DNA from: S010-17 sp036478895
GTDB lineage: Bacteria > Bacteroidota > Bacteroidia > Flavobacteriales > Flavobacteriaceae
Direction: 5' to 3'
Assembly: GCA_036478895.1 (NCBI GenBank)
Contig: JAZGEV010000051.1
Coordinates: forward strand, 1 to 64,000
DNA: 64,000 nucleotides
Below the pieces are notes generated by a model. The model was given only the letters and a program-made list of their open reading frames with translations, was not told the origin of the DNA and did not search any database. Of the stretch, positions 43,416 to 51,683 are shown in pieces. Every line of letters starts with the position of its first letter. Positions within the stretch are counted from its first letter, which is position 1. A program made the position numbers and the translations under genes.

Positions 43416-44564
43416 CTATTTTTTCATTTTCCTAAATTCTGCAGGTGTTTTCCCCGTAAATTGCTTAAAAGCCAAATAAAAAGTCGATTTTGAGTTGAAT
43501 CCACACTCTAAACCTATTGCTATAACGGTATAATTCTTGAATTTTGTATCAACTAATAATTGTTTAGCATAAGTAATTCTAATGTTGTTTATAAATTCCG
43601 TAAAATTAAAATTACTGTAACTGTTAATTAATTTAGATAAATTGGAAGGATAAGTCTCTAAATTTTTTGCTAAACTTTCCAAACTTAATAATGGTTCTAA
43701 AAATAATTTTTCAGTAGTAATTGTTTCTTTTATTTTCTGAAAAGTCTTAAAATCTTCTTCGTTAAAACTGTCAATAATTGCTTCTTCTGGAACAGGTTTT
43801 AGCCTGTCATCTTTTAGGGCAGTACGCAACGAAATTCTATCTTTAGTCAGTAAATACTGATTATACCCTTGATAACCCAACCAATAAATTAAAAATGATG
43901 TAAGTAAACGTAAAGGCGTATAAATATTTACAGTTTGAAAATTTGTGTAATTAAAATCCAATACAATAGCAACCAACCATAACAACAGAATAATTGCAGT
44001 AAGTATATAAAAGGTATGTAACCATTTTAAATCATTAAAACTATTAATATATTTAAAACGGTCTTTTAATTTATAGTAGAGATACACGCAATAAGAGAAA
44101 ACTGTCATTGTGCCCAATAATATAAAAATATCTTCATAGACATTATAACGCCTAATGAAGTTGAAAAAATCACTATTATTAAATTGATTGTTGAATGAAA
44201 ATAGAATAAATAATCGAATAACGACTAATCCAATAAAAACAGAAAGTGTTGTACCAACAACATATCTATAGTGCTTTTCAATTTTTAGATAATGAATTAG
44301 AAACATAAAGAAGAACGGTGCAATAAATACATTCCAAGACACATCAATGATGCTATATTTGATTAATTCTGGAATGTGAAAAATATCTTTTTTTACTATA
44401 TACGATTGCAAATTATTTATCGTAAAAATAAAAATAGTCCAATTTAAATAGTATATCGCCTTATTGCAAGGCTTGTTTTTATAATGAATAATGACATTAA
44501 AAATAAAACCTTGCACAATAGCAATTATCAAGATAGTATTAATAATGTTATTTAGATACTCCAT
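43416..44564 (-). CDS. AraC-type regulator with N-terminal 7TM domain
   Basis: 382 aa. Seven hydrophobic segments fill about residues 5-235, a linker follows, and the C-terminal 100 residues are an AraC/XylS helix-turn-helix domain with LSLESLAKNLETYPSNLSKLIN and IALECGFNSKSTFYLAFKQFTGKTPAEFR-type motifs. Membrane AraC proteins of this kind are frequent in Bacteroidota; DNA binding from the membrane has been assumed, and the signal is unknown. The next gene downstream is the LRR lipoprotein, the likely target. Its -7 element lies between the act-cox terminator and its ATG. Confidence 0.9.
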   Translation of the reverse strand: MEYLNNIINTILIIAIVQGFIFNVIIHYKNKPCNKAIYYLNWTIFIFTINNLQSYIVKKDIFHIPELIKYSIIDVSWNVFIAPFFFMFLIHYLKIEKHYRYVVGTTLSVFIGLVVIRLFILFSFNNQFNNSDFFNFIRRYNVYEDIFILLGTMTVFSYCVYLYYKLKDRFKYINSFNDLKWLHTFYILTAIILLLWLVAIVLDFNYTNFQTVNIYTPLRLLTSFLIYWLGYQGYNQYLLTKDRISLRTALKDDRLKPVPEEAIIDSFNEEDFKTFQKIKETITTEKLFLEPLLSLESLAKNLETYPSNLSKLINSYSNFNFTEFINNIRITYAKQLLVDTKFKNYTVIAIGLECGFNSKSTFYLAFKQFTGKTPAEFRKMKK

Positions 44565-44569
44565 TATAA

Positions 44570-44577
44570 CAAAGCTA
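44570..44577 (-). promoter_or_regulatory. -7 element of the 7TM-AraC gene, leaderless arrangement
   Basis: Minus-strand TAGCTTTG, then 5 nt, then ATG 44564. Directly upstream is the act-cox terminator T-run (44579-44585), so the promoter's -33 region falls inside the terminator hairpin. Confidence 0.5.
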
Positions 44578-44578
44578 C

Positions 44579-44616
44579 AAAAAAACGCCCAATTTCTATT
44601 TAGAAATTGGGCGTTT
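44579..44616 (-). terminator. Terminator of the act-cox operon
   Basis: Perfect 16-bp stem (44583-44598 with 44601-44616, core CGCCCAATTTCTA), 2-nt loop, seven T on the minus strand. It begins 23 bp after the coxA stop. Core shared with the terminator at 40031-40069. Confidence 0.85.
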
Positions 44617-44638
44617 AATTTATATAAATACGTTAGTA

Positions 44639-46399
44639 TTAGAACATTTCTTCGTTAGTTCTTGCAGGTAAATTTTGAGGTGCAAAATCTTGTTCGTAAG
44701 CATTACCATCTTTATCTTCTTTACTGTAATCATATGGCCATCTGTGTACTTCTGGAATATCACCATACCAGTTTCCGTGGAAATGTTCTACAGGAGCAGT
44801 CCATTCCAACGTGTTTGCACGCCAAGGATTTTGAACAGCTTTTTTACCTTTAAAGATACTCATAAAGAAGTTTGCTAAGAAAATTAATTGAGCAAAACCT
44901 CCTAAAAGAGCAAACCAAGTAATCACCACATTAATAGGTAATAAATCATCAAATAATGGAAAAGCCGTATTGTTAAAATAACGTCTTGGTAAACCAGCTA
45001 AACCTGTAAAGTGCATTGGAAAGAACACACCATAAGCAGCAACTAATGTAAGCCAAAAGTGAACATAGCCTAATTTTTTATTCATCATTCTACCATACAT
45101 TTTTGGAAACCAATGATACACACCAGCAAACATACCTAATAATGCAGAAACACCCATTACTAAATGGAAATGCGCTACCACAAACATAGTATCGTGAACG
45201 TTAATATCTAAGGCAGAATCTCCTAAAATTAATCCCGTTAAACCACCCGAAATAAATACAGAAACCATACCAATTGAGAATAGCATTCCCGTATTGAATT
45301 GGATGTTTCCTTTCCAAAGTGTTGTGATATAATTAAAGGCTTTTACAGCCGATGGAATTGCAATTAATAAGGTTGTAAAAGTAAATACAGAACCCAAGAA
45401 TGGATTCATACCAGTTACAAACATATGATGTCCCCAAACAATTGTAGATAAGAAAGCAATTGCTAACATAGAACCAATCATAGCCCTATAACCAAAAATG
45501 GGTTTACGTGCATTGGTAGAAATCACTTCAGAGGTAATCCCTAATGCAGGTAATAATATAATATATACTTCTGGATGTCCTAAGAACCAGAATAAGTGTT
45601 CAAATAATATTGGAGATCCACCTTGATAATGTAATACTTCTCCTTGAATAAATATATCCGATAAGTAAAACGAAGTACCAAAACTACGATCAAATATTAA
45701 TAATAAAGCTGCCGATAATAATACAGGGAATGAAACTACACCAATAATAGCTGTAATAAAAAATGCCCAAATTGTTAATGGTAAACGCGTCATTTTCATA
45801 CCAACCGTTCTTAAATTAAGAATAGTTACTATATAGTTTAATGAGCCTAATAAAGAGGCTGCAATAAATATTGCCATAGATATTAACCATAAATCCATAC
45901 CAAGACCAGAGCCACTCATTGCTTGAGGTAAGGCACTTAATGGTGGATAAATTGTCCAACCAGCACTTGCCATTCCTGTATGTACAAAAATAGAAGCTAC
46001 CATAAGTACACTAGACAAAAAGAACAACCAATACGATACCATATTTAAAAATCCAGATGCCATATCACGAGCACCAATTTGCAATGGAATTAATAAGTTA
46101 CTAAAAGTTCCACTCAAACCAGCAGTTAATACAAAGAATACCATGATTGTTCCGTGGATTGTTACTAAACCCATATACATATCTGGTGTCATTTGTCCAT
46201 TTGTACCATCTTTCCCTAAAAAGGCTTCCAAAATAGTAAATTGAGATTCTGGATACGCCAATTGTAAACGGAATAACATAGACATAAATCCACCAATAAC
46301 TCCCATAATAATACCAGTTACTAAGTATTGTTTGGAAATCATTTTATGATCCTGACTAAAGATGTATTTTGTTACAAAAGTTTCTTTATGATGTGACAT
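44639..46399 (-). CDS. coxA: Cytochrome c oxidase subunit I
   Basis: 586 aa, twelve or more membrane helices. Catalytic subunit reducing oxygen to water. Heme and copper ligands are visible: HGTIMVFF (low-spin heme), GHPEVYI (CuB histidine cross-linked to tyrosine), WGHHMF (CuB pair), and VVAHFHLVMG (both hemes). Proton pathway residues IGARDMASGFLN (D channel) and AIPSAVKAFNY (K channel lysine) fit an A-type oxidase. It is the last gene of the operon, 74 bp after coxB, and is followed by a strong terminator. Subunits III and IV are not nearby. Confidence 0.97.
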   Translation of the reverse strand: MSHHKETFVTKYIFSQDHKMISKQYLVTGIIMGVIGGFMSMLFRLQLAYPESQFTILEAFLGKDGTNGQMTPDMYMGLVTIHGTIMVFFVLTAGLSGTFSNLLIPLQIGARDMASGFLNMVSYWLFFLSSVLMVASIFVHTGMASAGWTIYPPLSALPQAMSGSGLGMDLWLISMAIFIAASLLGSLNYIVTILNLRTVGMKMTRLPLTIWAFFITAIIGVVSFPVLLSAALLLIFDRSFGTSFYLSDIFIQGEVLHYQGGSPILFEHLFWFLGHPEVYIILLPALGITSEVISTNARKPIFGYRAMIGSMLAIAFLSTIVWGHHMFVTGMNPFLGSVFTFTTLLIAIPSAVKAFNYITTLWKGNIQFNTGMLFSIGMVSVFISGGLTGLILGDSALDINVHDTMFVVAHFHLVMGVSALLGMFAGVYHWFPKMYGRMMNKKLGYVHFWLTLVAAYGVFFPMHFTGLAGLPRRYFNNTAFPLFDDLLPINVVITWFALLGGFAQLIFLANFFMSIFKGKKAVQNPWRANTLEWTAPVEHFHGNWYGDIPEVHRWPYDYSKEDKDGNAYEQDFAPQNLPARTNEEMF

Positions 46400-46473
46400 A
46401 CTTTGTTATTTTTAAATTTTTTAATTGAAATCAATATTCGATTACAATACTTTTTTAGTTAGATAATATAAAA

Positions 46474-47517
46474 TTAATTAATCGCTATTGCTTTTTGTTT
46501 GGCATACCATTTATTAAAATCGGCTTCTTCTTCAACCACAATTTTCATTTGCATATTGTAATGTGAATTCCCACAAATTTTATTACATAAAAGTAAATAA
46601 TCAAAAACATAAGGCTCTAATGCGTCATCACCAACGGCAACTAATTCTTCGCTTTTTGCTTTTCTAATTTTATTAATACCAGCTACTTTTGCAACAATAT
46701 CTTCATTTAATCTCATGTCTTTAGTTGTAACCGATGGTGTAAAACCAAAATATGTTTTCTGACCAGGTACAACATTCATTTGAGCTCTAAAATGAGGCAT
46801 ATAAGCTGAGTGTAAAACATCTTGAGAACGGAATTGAAAAACGACTTTTCTACCTTTTGGTAAATGTAATTCTCTTACTGGAATATCATCAATAGAATTT
46901 TTATCAGTCATATCAACACCCATTGTATTGATACCTTTAATATTTCTTACATTGGCTTCTCCTAAAGCATTATCAGCTCCAGCATAACGCGCTTCCCAAT
47001 TAAATTGTTTTGCATAAACTTCAATGTATAATGGATTGTCTCCTTTATCCTGTACGTCCATAACTTTGTTCCAAGTCCAAATACCATATAAAACTAAGGC
47101 AGTTAATACAATTGCAGGTATTCCTGTCCAAAACATTTCTAAACGATGACTGTCTGCAAAAAATGTTGCTTTACGATCAACATTACCTCTGTATTTAAAC
47201 GAAAAGAAGAATAATAGAATTTGAGTAAAAAATTGGACTACTAATATAAGTCCAAAAGTGATTTTGAATAATAAGTCTATATGTTCTCCTTCTGCTGAAG
47301 CTGAAAGTTGAGGTAAAAGAACATCACCATAAGCAACCATACAATAGATTAATAAACCATGTACAAATACTAGCATAGCAAGCATTAACCATCCATTAAC
47401 GTTGTTTTCTTTTTTTGAAGCAATTTGCTCTCCTTTTGTAAATCCAAGAAGTTTGTTAATTTGCCAAAATGCAATAGCAATTGCAGCAAAAACAGCGATA
47501 TAAAATAATGCTTTCAT
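46474..47517 (-). CDS. coxB: Cytochrome c oxidase subunit II
   Basis: 347 aa. Three hydrophobic segments (about 1-20, 40-65, 82-112) then a periplasmic cupredoxin domain. The CuA site is CNKICGNSHYNM at residues 311-322, with C311, C315, H319 and M322 present; the usual glutamate between the cysteines is K313. The other CuA histidine lies in DVLHSAYMPHF near 238. There is no fused cytochrome c domain, so electrons must come from a separate cytochrome, most likely the act complex. The gene follows actF by 91 bp. Confidence 0.95.
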   Translation of the reverse strand: MKALFYIAVFAAIAIAFWQINKLLGFTKGEQIASKKENNVNGWLMLAMLVFVHGLLIYCMVAYGDVLLPQLSASAEGEHIDLLFKITFGLILVVQFFTQILLFFFSFKYRGNVDRKATFFADSHRLEMFWTGIPAIVLTALVLYGIWTWNKVMDVQDKGDNPLYIEVYAKQFNWEARYAGADNALGEANVRNIKGINTMGVDMTDKNSIDDIPVRELHLPKGRKVVFQFRSQDVLHSAYMPHFRAQMNVVPGQKTYFGFTPSVTTKDMRLNEDIVAKVAGINKIRKAKSEELVAVGDDALEPYVFDYLLLCNKICGNSHYNMQMKIVVEEEADFNKWYAKQKAIAIN

Positions 47518-47608
47518 TTAAATGTATTTTTAAGTTTTATTTAATGTTAAACTATTAACTATGATTAGTTTTAAATCTAACAAATTTCTTTTATTCTTTT
47601 AATTATTC

Positions 47609-49003
47609 CTATAAATTATAGTAATGAAAATGTTCACTTTCTTTCATAAACGGGTTTCCTTTTGCTTGTAATGGTGCTTTAGATAATGCATTAAATACAA
47701 CATAAATAAATAAGCCTAAGAAAAATACGAATGATGCTATTTCTGGAATACCAAAACTCCAAACATCTCCAACTGTTGCAGGTGAAATTAACACAAAAAT
47801 ATCAATATAATGTCCCATGATTATAAATAAACCTGCTGTTACAATAATGCCACTTACTCTTTTGAAATCACTACCAATCAATAATAAAAATGGCAATACA
47901 AAATTAAGTACCAACATTAATAAAAATGGAAATTTATAACTTCCTAATCTTGGTAGCCAATACACAACATCTTCTGGTATATTTGAATACCATTGTAGCA
48001 TAAATTGATCGAAGAAAAAGTAAGCCCAAAAAATACTAAATCCAAACATGAATTTACCTAAATCGTGAATGTGACTTTCTTTTACTTCTGGCAAATAGCC
48101 TTTACTTTTTAAATAAACAGTTACAATTAAAATAGTTGTTACTGCCGTTACCATCATACTAGCAAATACATAGAATGGATATAATTGACTGTACCAGTGA
48201 GGATCTAATGACATAGCTAAATCAAAAACAAAAAATAATTCTGTTACAATAAAGAAGCCTAAAAATCCTACTGCAATATTAAAGTTTCGCTTATATATTT
48301 TTAAGTCACCTGTTTTGTCTAAAGCTATTGAGTTTCTTCTTAAGAAAAATCTGAAAATATTCCATCCTGTAACAAATATAAATGAACGAATTAAAAATCC
48401 TGTTTTATTTAACCAAGGTGCTTTTCCAACTAAAACTGGATCATTAACAGCATCGTGTCCCATCCAAACAAAAACATGGTTGAAATCTAAAGTTGATAAA
48501 ACTAAAAATAATAATAAGAAAAATGACATTGGTAATAAGAATGCGGTAATAGCTTCCATAACTCTAAAAATAACAATCGACCAACCTGCTTGAGCTGCCC
48601 ATTGAATAGAATAAAACACCAATACTAATAGCGCAACCATAAAGAAAAAGAATGCCGCTATAAAAAATGCAGACCACGGTTTGTTTTGATATTGATGCAA
48701 TACGTGCTCTAAATGTGCTTGATGACTGTCTTTTGATGCGTGTGTATCATGTGAATCTGCCTTATGAGTATCTACAGCTTTGTGTTCTGTTACGTTATGA
48801 GTATTATGACCATCTTGTTTTTTAAAATTAACATCAGCAGTGCTGTGAGAATTTGTTGCGTGACTGTCATGTTTAGCATTTAATATTTCTTCAACTTTAT
48901 GCGTGTCTTTTGGGACTGTTAAGAAACCATAAGCCATTCCAATAATCCCTAAGATCATTAGTGCTATAGAAATTGTTTTTAATTTACCTGAAAATGTATA
49001 CAT
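47609..49003 (-). CDS. actF: Alternative complex III subunit ActF
   Basis: 464 aa, NrfD-like integral membrane subunit of the quinol:cytochrome c oxidoreductase, with one N-terminal helix, a long loop, then about nine helices. The loop (residues 35-103) holds 14 histidines in 69 residues, several as DSH, DTH and NSH, a clear metal-binding composition. Conserved blocks FFIAAFFFFMVALLVLVFYSIQWA, FWAYFFFDQFMLQWYSNIPED and HYIDIFVLISP fit ActF. In the known Flavobacterium complex, ActF with ActC forms the quinol-oxidising membrane core. Confidence 0.93.
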   Translation of the reverse strand: MYTFSGKLKTISIALMILGIIGMAYGFLTVPKDTHKVEEILNAKHDSHATNSHSTADVNFKKQDGHNTHNVTEHKAVDTHKADSHDTHASKDSHQAHLEHVLHQYQNKPWSAFFIAAFFFFMVALLVLVFYSIQWAAQAGWSIVIFRVMEAITAFLLPMSFFLLLFLVLSTLDFNHVFVWMGHDAVNDPVLVGKAPWLNKTGFLIRSFIFVTGWNIFRFFLRRNSIALDKTGDLKIYKRNFNIAVGFLGFFIVTELFFVFDLAMSLDPHWYSQLYPFYVFASMMVTAVTTILIVTVYLKSKGYLPEVKESHIHDLGKFMFGFSIFWAYFFFDQFMLQWYSNIPEDVVYWLPRLGSYKFPFLLMLVLNFVLPFLLLIGSDFKRVSGIIVTAGLFIIMGHYIDIFVLISPATVGDVWSFGIPEIASFVFFLGLFIYVVFNALSKAPLQAKGNPFMKESEHFHYYNL

Positions 49004-49069
49004 ATTTTTAAGTTAAGCGAATTGTATTATTTAATTTTTACAAAAATCTTGAAATCTTTTAAAGAGTTA

Positions 49070-49624
49070 TTATTTTGTAAGGTCTTTTTTTAATTTTTGA
49101 ACATAATGAACTACTTGCCAACGTTCTTTTGAATTCAATTGAGATGCGTGAGAACCCATCATATTTCTTCCGTGCATAATTACGTGATAAATGCTACCAT
49201 CTGTAATATCTCTAGAATTGTAATTTGGAATTCCAGGAAATTTATCTCTTTGTGACAACACACCATTTCCATCACCATTTTTACTATGACAAGATGAACA
49301 ATAAATATTGTACAAATGCTTCCCTTTTTCTAGATCGATGTCTTCTGGTTTTAAGTTAGATACTAAATTAGCTTTGGCATCTTGATAACCTTCCTCTGTA
49401 TTTGGATAATCATATGGTACTTGACCTCTTGCAACAGTACCTGCTACAGGTTGTTGTGAGCTTAAACCGTCTTTGAAGTTTGGATTTGTACTATAAACCT
49501 CATAAGGTACCGGACGATACATATCTGGCATATATTGCATTCTTCTTGTTTTGTGATCGTTTCCACAAGAAAACAGACTCAACATTATCAAGATTGGTAC
49601 TATTATTTTAACTAAACCCTTCAT
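49070..49624 (-). CDS. actE: Alternative complex III cytochrome c subunit ActE
   Basis: 184 aa. Lipoprotein signal with MLSLFSC (cysteine 20), then a single c-type heme site IYCSSCHSKNGDGNG near residue 110 and a distal methionine in MHGRNMMGSH. The sequence MQYMPDMYRPVPYEVY after the signal is typical of the family. ActE carries electrons from the complex to the oxidase. It lies 10 bp after actD. Confidence 0.95.
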   Translation of the reverse strand: MKGLVKIIVPILIMLSLFSCGNDHKTRRMQYMPDMYRPVPYEVYSTNPNFKDGLSSQQPVAGTVARGQVPYDYPNTEEGYQDAKANLVSNLKPEDIDLEKGKHLYNIYCSSCHSKNGDGNGVLSQRDKFPGIPNYNSRDITDGSIYHVIMHGRNMMGSHASQLNSKERWQVVHYVQKLKKDLTK

Positions 49625-49634
49625 TTTTTATTTT

Positions 49635-50159
49635 TTAGTGTTTGTCTATTATATTTATTTCTTCAGCACCAGTATTTTTCAATAACGATGTTAATTCATC
49701 TGCATTTCCATCTACAGAAACTTCCATTAAAAATTTATGAGAAGTTGTTCTTGGATCTGGATTATCTGCAGTTTGAAAAGGCCATATTTTACTTCTCATA
49801 TAAAAAGTAATAACCATTAAATGTGCTGCAAAAAACACAGTCATTTCAAATAAAATTGGAACAAATGCTGGTACATTTTCCCCATAAGAAAAACTTGGTT
49901 TACCACCAATATTCTGTGCCCAATCATCAATCATCATATAATTCATCATCCAAGTTGCAAAAGAAAACCCTATAACACCGTAAATAAATGCAGTTATTGC
50001 TAAACGAGTGTCTTTTAAGCCCATTGCTCTATCTAATCCGTGCACTGGAAAAGGCGTGTAAACCTCTTCTATATGCGAACCGTTTTCACGTACTTTTTTA
50101 ACCGCTGCAACTAAAACATCGTCATCGTCGTAAATAGCTCTTATTATTTTATTACTCAT
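49635..50159 (-). CDS. actD: Alternative complex III subunit ActD (DUF3341)
   Basis: 174 aa with two membrane helices (about 55-75 and 98-120). DUF3341 signatures: IRAIYDDDDVLVAAVKKVRENG, YTPFPVHGLDRAMGLKDTRLAI and a C-terminal domain with PDPRTTSHKFLMEV. It is a structural subunit of the quinol:cytochrome c oxidoreductase. Twenty bp after actC. Confidence 0.93.
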   Translation of the reverse strand: MSNKIIRAIYDDDDVLVAAVKKVRENGSHIEEVYTPFPVHGLDRAMGLKDTRLAITAFIYGVIGFSFATWMMNYMMIDDWAQNIGGKPSFSYGENVPAFVPILFEMTVFFAAHLMVITFYMRSKIWPFQTADNPDPRTTSHKFLMEVSVDGNADELTSLLKNTGAEEINIIDKH

Positions 50160-50179
50160 AATTTTTTATTTAATCTTTT

Positions 50180-51601
50180 CTAAATTTTTGCCAATGAATC
50201 TTGTGATCTTCCTTCTGCTTCTGCTTCTTTTTTTCTTGCAAAAGATCCTGTCGATTTTAAAATCGATTTCACTTCCGCTTGTGCTACTACTGGGAATGTA
50301 CGTGCATATAATAAGAATAGAACAAAGAAGAAACCAATTGTTCCAAAGAAAATACTAATATCTATAGAAGTTGGCGAAAATTGCGTCCAAGTAGATGGTA
50401 AATGACCTCTACTTAAGTTTATTACAATAATATCAAAACGTTCAAACCACATACCAATATTTATAATAATTGCCATTATAAAAGAGAATGTGAAACTTCT
50501 TCTTAATTTTTTAATCCATAATAACTGTGGAAATACCGAGTTACATAAAATCAATGCCCAAAAAGCCCATGCATAAGGACCAGTTGCTGCACCAATTGAT
50601 AAATAGGTAAAATCTTCATAAGATGAACCTGAATACCAACCTACAAAAAATTCAGATAAGTAAGCAGTAGCAACTATTCCACCAGTTACCAAGATTACTT
50701 TATTCATATTTTCGATATGATCTCTTGTGATATAAGCTTCTAAGTTAGAAACTTTACGCATTATAATAAGTAAGGTTTGTACCATTGCAAATCCAGAGAA
50801 TACAGCTCCAGCTACAAAGTAAGGTGGATAAACAGTTGAATGCCATCCAGGAATTACAGACGTTGCAAAATCAAACGATACAATGGTGTGTACCGATAAA
50901 ACTAATGGTGTAGCTAAACCAGCTAATACCAAAGAAACTTCCTCAAAACGTTGCCAGTCTTTTGCTTTTCCACTCCATCCAAAACTTAATAAACTATAAA
51001 TCTTCTTTTGGAAAGGTTTTGTAGCTCTATCACGAATCATGGCAAAATCTGGTAATAAACCTGTCCACCAGAATACTACAGAAACTGATAAATAAGTAGA
51101 AATTGCAAACACATCCCATAATAATGGTGAGTTAAAGTTAGTCCATAACGATCCAAATTGATTTGGTATTGGCATAACCCAGTAACCATTCCAAATTCTA
51201 CCCATATGTATTAATGGAAATAATCCTGCTTGAAAAACTGCAAAAATTGTCATTGCTTCAGCTGATCGGTTAATACCCATACGCCATTTTTGACGGAATA
51301 ATAAAAGTACTGCCGAAATTAAAGTTCCTGCGTGACCAATACCAACCCACCAAACGAAATTGGTAATATCCCAAGCCCAGTTAATTTTGTTATTTAATCC
51401 CCAAACTCCAATTCCTGTTCCAATAGTATAGACAATTGCTCCAACTCCCCAAAGGAAGGCAACTAAAGAAATACCAAAAACAAACCACCAAAGTTTGTTT
51501 GCTTTTCCTTCAATTGGCGCAGCAATATCGTCCGAAATATCTTTGTAACTTTTATCTCCTAAGATTAAGGTTTCTCTTAAAGGTGATTCGTAATGAGACA
51601 T
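50180..51601 (-). CDS. actC: Alternative complex III subunit ActC (NrfD-like)
   Basis: 473 aa with about ten membrane helices; NrfD/PsrC-type quinol-binding subunit. Seen: GAGIVYTIGTGIGVWGLN-like glycine-rich helix near 60, INWAWDITNFVWWVGIGHAGTLISAVLLL, HMGRIWNGYWVMPIPNQFGSLW, VLSVHTIVSFDFATSVIPGWHSTVYPPYFVAGA and MWFERFDIIVINLSRGHLPSTW, all hallmark stretches of ActC. It lies 82 bp after actB. Confidence 0.95.
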   Translation of the reverse strand: MSHYESPLRETLILGDKSYKDISDDIAAPIEGKANKLWWFVFGISLVAFLWGVGAIVYTIGTGIGVWGLNNKINWAWDITNFVWWVGIGHAGTLISAVLLLFRQKWRMGINRSAEAMTIFAVFQAGLFPLIHMGRIWNGYWVMPIPNQFGSLWTNFNSPLLWDVFAISTYLSVSVVFWWTGLLPDFAMIRDRATKPFQKKIYSLLSFGWSGKAKDWQRFEEVSLVLAGLATPLVLSVHTIVSFDFATSVIPGWHSTVYPPYFVAGAVFSGFAMVQTLLIIMRKVSNLEAYITRDHIENMNKVILVTGGIVATAYLSEFFVGWYSGSSYEDFTYLSIGAATGPYAWAFWALILCNSVFPQLLWIKKLRRSFTFSFIMAIIINIGMWFERFDIIVINLSRGHLPSTWTQFSPTSIDISIFFGTIGFFFVLFLLYARTFPVVAQAEVKSILKSTGSFARKKEAEAEGRSQDSLAKI

Positions 51602-51683
51602 ATTTTTTTATTTTAGTTTCCGATTGTAATATTAAAATTTACAATTCAAATATTTTTATTATTATTTTGAAGCTAATTAATAA

